64,000 nt of DNA from Streptomyces fuscichromogenes (lineage in GTDB: Bacteria > Actinomycetota > Actinomycetes > Streptomycetales > Streptomycetaceae). The notes under the pieces are model-generated. The model did not search any database. It saw nothing but the letters and a program-made list of their open reading frames with translations, and was not told the DNA's origin. Position 1 is the first letter of the stretch. Each line of letters starts with the position of its first letter. The translations under genes were made by a program, and so were the position numbers. The stretch lies in the NCBI RefSeq assembly GCF_014645815.1, contig NZ_BMML01000012.1:89268-153267 (forward strand). The letters run 5' to 3'. Positions 58,568-64,000 of this stretch are shown here, piece by piece.

Positions 58568-59152
58568 ATGAGCCCGCGCACCAGCGACAGCCGGGAACGG
58601 ATGCTCCGCGGTGCGGCGGAGCTGCTGCGCGAGTACGGTGCCGGTGCCACCAGCATCGACCGGGTCCTCGCCCGCACCGGCGCGCCCCGGGGCTCCGTCT
58701 ACCACCACTTCCCCGGCGGGCGCGCCCAGTTGGTCGAGGAGGCGGTGATCCGGTCCGGTGACGGCATGCTGAGGCGGATCGACGTCGCCATGGCGGCCCA
58801 GGACCCGCTGGAGGCGGTGGACTCCTTCTTCGCGCTGTGGCGGGAGCGGCTGGCGCAGAGCGGCTACCGCGTCGGCTGCCCGGTCGTGGCCGTGGCCGCG
58901 GAGACCAACGACGAAGCACCTCAGCTCGCCCGCTCCGCCGCCGTCGTCTTCGCCCGCTGGCAGGAGGCGCTCGCCGCGCACTTCCGCCGACACGGCCTCC
59001 CGGAGGCACGCAGCACCCGGCTGGCGGCCTTCGTCATCGCCGCCCTCGAAGGCGCAGTGATCATGTGCCGTGCCGAACAGAGCACCGCCCCGCTGGACGC
59101 GGCCGCCGCCGAGCTGCGCGAACTACTGACTCACGCGTTCCCGGACCGATGA
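58568..59152 (+). CDS. TetR-family regulator (LmrA/YxaF-like)
   Basis: The 194-aa protein has an N-terminal HTH (SIDRVLARTGAPRGSVYHHF, then PGGRAQLVEEAV) and a C-terminal domain with YRVGCPVVAVAAETND, a pattern of the TetR_C subgroup that includes LmrA and YxaF. These respond to small hydrophobic molecules. It is followed 136 bp later by a thioesterase gene on the same strand, a plausible target or partner. Confidence 0.88.
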   Translation: MSPRTSDSRERMLRGAAELLREYGAGATSIDRVLARTGAPRGSVYHHFPGGRAQLVEEAVIRSGDGMLRRIDVAMAAQDPLEAVDSFFALWRERLAQSGYRVGCPVVAVAAETNDEAPQLARSAAVVFARWQEALAAHFRRHGLPEARSTRLAAFVIAALEGAVIMCRAEQSTAPLDAAAAELRELLTHAFPDR

Positions 59153-59189
59153 CGACCCGCGGCGATCCGCGGCGACCATCGACGCTCAT

Positions 59190-59221
59190 TGACGACCTGA
59201 CGACCTGACGACCTGACGATC
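59190..59221 (+). repeat. Four tandem copies of an 8-bp unit TGACGACC
   Basis: Three perfect copies and one with a single change (TGACGATC) lie between the TetR and thioesterase genes. The repeat puts TGA stops in all three plus-strand frames. Confidence 0.85.
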
Positions 59222-59288
59222 GGCGTGGCCCGCTGCCCGGACGGCGGGCCGTCCCGTACCACCACACCAGCACACCTAGGAGCCACCC

Positions 59289-59753
59289 GTGTCCACCACC
59301 GACCTCGCCGCCCTGTCCGGTCTCGAACTGATGCGCTGGATACAGTCCGCGCGGCCGACCGACGCCGTGACTCCCTCCATCGGCCGGCTGCTCGGCATGC
59401 GCTTCGACGAGGTGGAGCACGGTCGTATGGTCATCTCGCTCGACACCCGCCCCGACTTCGCCAACCCCCTCGGCATCGTCCACGGCGGCATCGCGGCCAC
59501 CCTCCTCGACTCCGTGATGGGCTGTGCCGTCCACACCACCCTGCCCGCCGGCGTCGGCTACACCACCCTCGAACTCAAGGTGAACTACATCCGCGCCGCC
59601 CACACCGGAGGCCAGACCCTCACGGCCGAGGGCACCGTCATCCACGTCGGCCGCTCCACCGCCACGGCCGAGGGCAAGGTGCTGGACGAGCAGGGGAAGC
59701 TGATCGCCCACGCGACGACCACCTGCCTCGTCATGCGGCCGGGCGGCAACTGA
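59289..59753 (+). CDS. PaaI-type hot-dog thioesterase
   Basis: The 154-aa protein has the hot-dog core: FANPLGIVHGGIAATLLDSVMG at about residues 57-78 with the catalytic Asp after HGG, and TTLELKVNYIRAAHTGG. Members hydrolyse acyl-CoA, often phenylacetyl- or hydroxybenzoyl-CoA types. The start is a GTG after an AGGAG site. It follows a TetR regulator that may control it. Confidence 0.88.
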   Translation: MSTTDLAALSGLELMRWIQSARPTDAVTPSIGRLLGMRFDEVEHGRMVISLDTRPDFANPLGIVHGGIAATLLDSVMGCAVHTTLPAGVGYTTLELKVNYIRAAHTGGQTLTAEGTVIHVGRSTATAEGKVLDEQGKLIAHATTTCLVMRPGGN

Positions 59754-59787
59754 CGCGGGACGCGTCGCCCCCCCGGCGGGCGGGCGG

Positions 59788-61818
59788 CTACTCCGGAACG
59801 CGGGCCAGGTCCTGCAGCCAGGCCTTCGCCGAACTGTCCGACGGGGCACGCCAGTCGCCGCGCGGGGAGAGCGAGCCGCCCGCCGAGACCTTCGGTCCGT
59901 TCGGCATCGCCGAGCGCTTGAACTGGGCGAAGGCGAAGAAGCGGCGGCAGAAGTAGTCGAGCCAGTGCCGGATCTCGGCGAGGTCGTACTCCTTGCGATC
60001 GGCCTCGGGGAAGCCGGGCGGCCAGGCGCCCGCGTTCCGGTCGTGCCAGGCGTGCCAGGCCAGGAAGGCGATCTTCGACGGGCGGAACCCGTGCCGCAGC
60101 ACCTGGTAGAGGGTGAAGTCGTGCAGCGCGTACGGGCCGATCTTGGACTCGGTGGACTGGAGCTCCTCGCCCGGCACCAGCTCCGGGCTGATCTCCGTGT
60201 CGAGGATCGCGGCCAGCGTGCTGCCGGTCTCCGCGTCGAACTGCTCGCTGCTGATCACCCAGCGGATCAGGTGCTGGATCAGCGTCTTCGGCACCCCGGA
60301 GTTGACGTTGTAGTGACTCATCTGGTCGCCGACACCGTACGTCGACCAGCCGAGCGCCAGCTCCGACAGGTCCCCGGTGCCGAGGACGATGCCGCCGCGC
60401 TGGTTGGCCAGCCGGAAGAGGTAGTCGGTGCGCAGCCCGGCCTGGACGTTCTCGAAAGTCACGTCGTAGACCGGCTCCCCGGAGGCGAACGGGTGGCCCA
60501 TCTCCTGGAGCATCAGCCGCGCGGTCGGCGTGATGTCCAGCTCGGCCGCGGTCACGCCGAGCGAGTTCATCAGGCGGTGGGCGTTGCCCTTGGTGTGCTC
60601 GCCCGTCGCGAAGCCCGGCAGGGTGAAGGCCAGGATGTCGCCGCGCGGACGGCCGGCGCGGTCCATCGCCCGCGCGGCCACGATCAGTGCGTGCGTGGAG
60701 TCGAGGCCGCCGGACACCCCGATGACCACCTTCGGGCCGCCGATCGCGGCCAGCCGCTGCTGGAGCGCGGCGACCTGGATGTTGTAGGCCTCGTAGCAGT
60801 CCTGGGCCAGCCGCTCGGCGTCGGCCGGTACGAACGGGAAGCGCTCGACCCTGCGGCGCAGGCCCAGGTCGGCCGGCGGCGGGTCGAGCCGGAAGGGGAC
60901 GGTCCGGAAGTCCCCGGTGCGGGCCGCGTGGGTACGGCGGTTGTCGTCGAACGAACCCATCCGGGCCCGCTCCTGCCGCAGCAGGTCCAGGTCCACGTCG
61001 GCCACCGCGTACTGGTCGCCCAGCGGGAACCGGTCCGTCTCGGCCAGCAGCGCGCCGTTCTCGTAGATCATGGTCTGGCCGTCCCAGGACAGGTCCGTGG
61101 ACGACTCACCGAGCCCGGCCGCCGCGTAGACGTACGCGGCGAGACAGCGCTGCGACGCGGAGCGGCAGAGCAGCTTCCGGTCCTCCGCGCGGCCGACCGT
61201 GATCGGGCTGCCCGAGAGGTTGACCAGGACGGTCGCCCCGGCGAGCGCGGCCTCCGCGCTGGGCGGCACCGGCACCCACATGTCCTCGCAGATCTCGGCG
61301 TGCAGCACGAGACCCGGGACGTCCTCCGCCTCGAAGAGAAGGTCCACCCCGAACGGCACGCTCTCGCCGCCGATCCGGATGGTGCCGCCGCGCTCGTCGT
61401 CGCCCGCGGCGATCTGGCGCCGCTCGTAGAACTCCCGGTAGTTCGGCGGGTACGACTTGGGGGCGACCCCGAGGATCCGGCCGCGGTGCACGAACACCGC
61501 GCAGTTGTAGACCCGGTTGCGGTGGCGCAGCGGGGCGCCGACCACGAGGACCGGCAGCAGTCCGGCCGAACCGGCCGTCACCGTCGCGACGGCCTCCTCG
61601 ACCTGGTCGAGCACCGCGTCCTGGAGCAGCAGGTCCTCGATCGAGTAGCCGGTCAGGCCGAGCTCCGGGAAGACCGCCACCGCGACGCCCTCCTCGGCGC
61701 AGCTGCGGGCCTGGCGCAGGACCGCCTCGGCGTTGGCACGCGGGTCGGCGATGACGGTGTGGCCCGTGCACGAGGCGACGCGCGCGAAGCCGTGCTCATA
61801 GATCGACCAGAAGTTCAA
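59788..61818 (-). CDS. nadE: Glutamine-dependent NAD(+) synthetase
   Basis: The 676-aa enzyme makes NAD from nicotinic acid adenine dinucleotide, ATP and glutamine. The N-terminal nitrilase-type amidase has the Glu (VAVFPELGLTGYS), Lys (APKSYPPNYREFYE) and Cys (HAEICEDMWVP) triad. The C-terminal synthetase has the PP-loop VIGVSGGLDSTHALIV at about residue 355. I set the start at the TTG that gives LNFWSIYEHGFARVASC with GAGGAA 7 bases upstream; this matches the length of mycobacterial and Streptomyces homologues. A GTG 27 bases earlier is less likely. Confidence 0.93.
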   Translation of the reverse strand: MNFWSIYEHGFARVASCTGHTVIADPRANAEAVLRQARSCAEEGVAVAVFPELGLTGYSIEDLLLQDAVLDQVEEAVATVTAGSAGLLPVLVVGAPLRHRNRVYNCAVFVHRGRILGVAPKSYPPNYREFYERRQIAAGDDERGGTIRIGGESVPFGVDLLFEAEDVPGLVLHAEICEDMWVPVPPSAEAALAGATVLVNLSGSPITVGRAEDRKLLCRSASQRCLAAYVYAAAGLGESSTDLSWDGQTMIYENGALLAETDRFPLGDQYAVADVDLDLLRQERARMGSFDDNRRTHAARTGDFRTVPFRLDPPPADLGLRRRVERFPFVPADAERLAQDCYEAYNIQVAALQQRLAAIGGPKVVIGVSGGLDSTHALIVAARAMDRAGRPRGDILAFTLPGFATGEHTKGNAHRLMNSLGVTAAELDITPTARLMLQEMGHPFASGEPVYDVTFENVQAGLRTDYLFRLANQRGGIVLGTGDLSELALGWSTYGVGDQMSHYNVNSGVPKTLIQHLIRWVISSEQFDAETGSTLAAILDTEISPELVPGEELQSTESKIGPYALHDFTLYQVLRHGFRPSKIAFLAWHAWHDRNAGAWPPGFPEADRKEYDLAEIRHWLDYFCRRFFAFAQFKRSAMPNGPKVSAGGSLSPRGDWRAPSDSSAKAWLQDLARVPE

Positions 61819-62002
61819 CGGGACTTCCTCGGGAGAGACGGACACGGTGCGGATGCCGGACAGGGAGCGTCGCCTTGCACGAGCACCCTCTCCTTCGACG
61901 GTCGGGCGAACCCCTTGCTCCAAGCAGCATAGATCGCCCGATGATCTCGGCTGACCAGGGATTCCGTGCGGGCCGAGGGGCGGTCTGCCGGGGCGCGACG
62001 GG

Positions 62003-62839
62003 TCACAGGGGCGTGGTCTCCAGCAGGGCCGCGGCCATCCGGCGGGCGGGGGCCTCGGTCTCGGCCGCGACGCGGTGGAACGTCGTCTCCGCCTCGTGGG
62101 CCGGCCAGTCGGCGGGCAGGTGCCGGACGGGAAGCCGCGGATCGGTGCGGATGATGTCCAGCCACTCGCTGACCAGCCGCAGCCGGGTGACGACGGCGTC
62201 GTCGTCGGGACCGGCCCGCCATGCCTCCCAGCGGCTGTGGAAGTCCTCGTAGCGGGCCGCGATCGACTCCAGGTCCCAGGTGTCGCGGATCATGAGGTCG
62301 ATGTCCGTCGCCCCGTCGGCCAGCGCGTGGAAGATCTTCACATGGGCGGAGAGCCCGAGTTCGGCGACGACGGCGGAGACGTCCACCCGGCCGGGTGCGA
62401 TCCACAGCCCGCTGTAGAGCGGTCCGAAACCCGACCAGCCGAGCTGGGAGCGCAGATCGTGCCGCTGGCGCTGCCAGGACTCCGGCAGCGAGAAGCCGAG
62501 CAGGGTCCAGGAGCCGTCCCAGTCGTCGTTGACGGCGCCGGTCTCCCAGACACGGCGCCCGCCGTCGTGCAGGATCTGGGTGGCGAGCGGAGTCAGGCCA
62601 AAGTACATCCGGCGGCCCTGCCGTTGCCGTTGCAGCAGGTTCCGGTTGACCATGCGGGTGAGCGTGGAGCGGACGGCCTGCTCGCCGACGCCCGCCCGGC
62701 CCAGGACCGTGATGATGCTGCCCGAGTAGACGGCCAGCGGCCCCTGCTCCAGTACGTGGTTGCCGAAGAAGGCGAGCAGGAGCGACTGCGGCCGGGGCTG
62801 CGGGGTGTCCGGGGGCTCCGGGACGATCTCGGCGTTCAC
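62003..62839 (-). CDS. PaaX family transcriptional regulator (second copy)
   Basis: The 278-aa protein has the PaaX layout: winged helix (QSLLLAFFGNHVLEQGPLAVYSG, VRSTLTRMVNRNLLQRQRQG), central WTLLGFSLPESWQRQRHDLR with GWSGFGPLYSGLWIAPG, and the C-terminal SRWEAWRAGPDDDAVVTRLR. The GTG start has no ribosome site but a -10-like TAACCT about 7 bases upstream, so the mRNA may be leaderless. No phenylacetate genes are adjacent. The relation to the PaaI-type thioesterase 2.2 kb away is only suggestive. Confidence 0.87.
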   Translation of the reverse strand: MNAEIVPEPPDTPQPRPQSLLLAFFGNHVLEQGPLAVYSGSIITVLGRAGVGEQAVRSTLTRMVNRNLLQRQRQGRRMYFGLTPLATQILHDGGRRVWETGAVNDDWDGSWTLLGFSLPESWQRQRHDLRSQLGWSGFGPLYSGLWIAPGRVDVSAVVAELGLSAHVKIFHALADGATDIDLMIRDTWDLESIAARYEDFHSRWEAWRAGPDDDAVVTRLRLVSEWLDIIRTDPRLPVRHLPADWPAHEAETTFHRVAAETEAPARRMAAALLETTPL

Positions 62840-63132
62840 GTGCGCAAGGTTACGGCCAGGTGGCGCCCGCCGGAGGTGCGGGTCGTGCCCCGGGCGGCGG
62901 CCGGCGGTCACCGGCTCGGCCGGTCACACGGTGCCCTGCGGCTGCCTCGGCATCGGGTCTGCGCGGCGGCTCCACGGCCTGCCGGGCGACGCCCCGGCGG
63001 GTGCCGCGCCGACCGGCGACACCCGCCCCGGTGGCGAGCACCCGCCCCGGCCGGGCCTGAGCGCGGCCGGGGCGGGCCGAAGCGCGGCCGGGGCGGGCCC
63101 GCGGAACCGGGCGGGCCCGCGGACGCGGACCG
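62840..63132. other. Intergenic region before the PaaX gene, 293 bp
   Basis: It includes the PaaX promoter near its start and a GC-rich set of near-repeats (GCGCGGCCGGGGCGGGCC) at about 63060-63120, which may help end the PLD-like transcript. No gene is seen. Confidence 0.45.
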
Positions 63133-64000
63133 CTATGCGGCGGTGCCGCCCGAGTAGTCGCTGTTGAACGTGGTCTCGACGGTCGTGGCCACCGACTGCG
63201 CCACCCCGGTGCCCGTGAGGATGATGCCCAGCTCACGGTTGTTGGAGAGGGAGTTGCTGCTGATGTTCATGGAGCCGGCCTCCACCTCCTGGGTGGACAG
63301 GCCGTAGTCGGCGACCATGGCCTTGGCGTGGATGTAGAAGCCGTCGGGGTCGGAGTAGCCGACGACCGTGCCGCCCGCGGCCTTGATCGCGGAGACCTCG
63401 CTGGAGTAGTCGCCCGGCGTCTCCAGGACCACCCGCACCTTCACCCCCGCCTTGGCTCTGGCGACGATCGCGTTGACCACCGTGCTGTCGCTGAACTCCA
63501 GCTCCTCGACGTCGAGCGTCGTGGTGGCGGCGTTGACCACGGTCAGCAGGCGGCTGCGCGAGTCGGTGGGGGACCAGAGCAGGTGGTCGCCGTCGGTGGG
63601 GGTGATCGAGGTGCCCGCGTAGTCGGCGTTGAAGACCTTCTCGATCGCCGCGACATCCCGGGTGTCGTCGGTGAAGACGCCGTAGTCCCGGCCGGTCGAG
63701 TAGTACTGGGAGGTCAGGTTGCCGGTCAGGACCAGGGACTTGGCGGCGTCGACCGTGATGGTCTTCTGGTGCGTGTAGACGAAGCTGGTCGACGACCACG
63801 CCACGCCCACGCCCGCGTTCGTGAGGGAGGTGTAGGCGGAGTTGTTGGCGCTCTTGTGCGCCTGGTCCAGGACGACCCGCACGGTGACGCCCTTTTTCTC
63901 GAGGGCGATGAGGTCGTTGACGGCCGTGGTGTCCTCCAGCTCGTACATCGTCATGTCCAGCGAGCTGGTGGCCGAGTTGATGAAGTCGTAGATCGTCGGC
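63133..64000 (-). CDS. Phospholipase D-like protein with two HKD motifs (5' end outside window)
   Basis: The frame is open to the right edge (PTIYDFINSATSSLDMTMYEL), so the start is missing. Two HxK(x)4D motifs are present: YTHQKTITVD followed by GNLTSQYYS, and YIHAKAMVAD followed by GSMNISSNS. They define the phospholipase D superfamily of phosphatidyl- or phosphodiester-transferring enzymes. The visible part lacks the long inserts of classical secreted Streptomyces PLD, so it belongs to the cardiolipin-synthase/PLD-like domain group, perhaps exported. Confidence 0.87.
   Translation of the reverse strand, partial: PTIYDFINSATSSLDMTMYELEDTTAVNDLIALEKKGVTVRVVLDQAHKSANNSAYTSLTNAGVGVAWSSTSFVYTHQKTITVDAAKSLVLTGNLTSQYYSTGRDYGVFTDDTRDVAAIEKVFNADYAGTSITPTDGDHLLWSPTDSRSRLLTVVNAATTTLDVEELEFSDSTVVNAIVARAKAGVKVRVVLETPGDYSSEVSAIKAAGGTVVGYSDPDGFYIHAKAMVADYGLSTQEVEAGSMNISSNSLSNNRELGIILTGTGVAQSVATTVETTFNSDYSGGTAA

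Noticed and set aside
63050..63132. Possible CRISPR-like or direct repeat array
   Set aside because: The near-repeats of GCGCGGCCGGGGCGGGCC are only two or three irregular copies without spacers of constant length.

Overview
The window is chromosomal DNA of very high G+C content with GTG/TTG starts, many overlapping GTGA/ATGA gene junctions, twin-arginine signals, SARP and gamma-butyrolactone (GBL) regulators and a conservon-type kinase. Together these point firmly to a Streptomyces. I see no rRNA, tRNA, CRISPR array, intact insertion sequence or prophage. Both ends cut a gene: a GNAT acetyltransferase on the left and a phospholipase D-like protein on the right.

Left part, 0-16 kb. After two small genes comes a graspetide RiPP pair (precursor 3187-3378, ATP-grasp maturase 2188-3171) with a Gfo/Idh oxidoreductase downstream on the same strand. 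Then follows a polysaccharide locus: a fructosamine-kinase-like gene, Tat-exported GH2 and GH43-CBM42 enzymes, and a GH51-GH27-lacI operon, which fit arabinan or arabinogalactan side-chain breakdown. A class F-like sortase and a surface protein sit inside it. A long-form GAPDH and a small secreted protein close the section.

Middle, 16-44 kb. An unknown membrane protein is followed by a five-gene operon (NamZ-type exo-muramidase, double GNAT, binding protein, two permeases) that looks like a cell-wall sugar uptake and turnover system. A seven-fold 15-bp repeat carrying in-frame stop codons follows the muramidase gene. Then come a hemopexin-like gene remnant, GPP34, a PaaX regulator, a two-component system, an SLT-like protein, an NCS1 permease, a serine hydrolase, an AI-2E-type transporter, an orphan nitrate-sensor-type kinase and a peptidase E. 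From 36.8 to 41.7 kb the DNA is partly decayed (flavodoxin remnant, short HxlR gene, FAD monooxygenase remnant) around an intact aromatic monooxygenase, which is divergent from an AcoR-like regulator with a clear palindromic operator between them. DUF5990, an exported endonuclease/exonuclease/phosphatase-fold protein and a lamin-tail protein with 11-residue repeats follow.

Right part, 44.9-64 kb. The most notable region is a complete-looking GBL or butenolide signalling cassette: an AfsA-type synthase, divergent HAD and SDR genes, an ArpA-like receptor, a pseudo-receptor-like TetR and two SARP activators. ARE-like operators lie at five points, and in the two SARP promoters they overlap near-identical -35/-10 regions. 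An FAD monooxygenase and an EamA exporter lie between the SARPs; no biosynthetic core is seen in the window. The rest is ordinary chromosome: GH5 glycosidase, hydrolase, DUF6215, TetR, PaaI thioesterase, NAD synthetase, a second PaaX regulator and the PLD-like protein.
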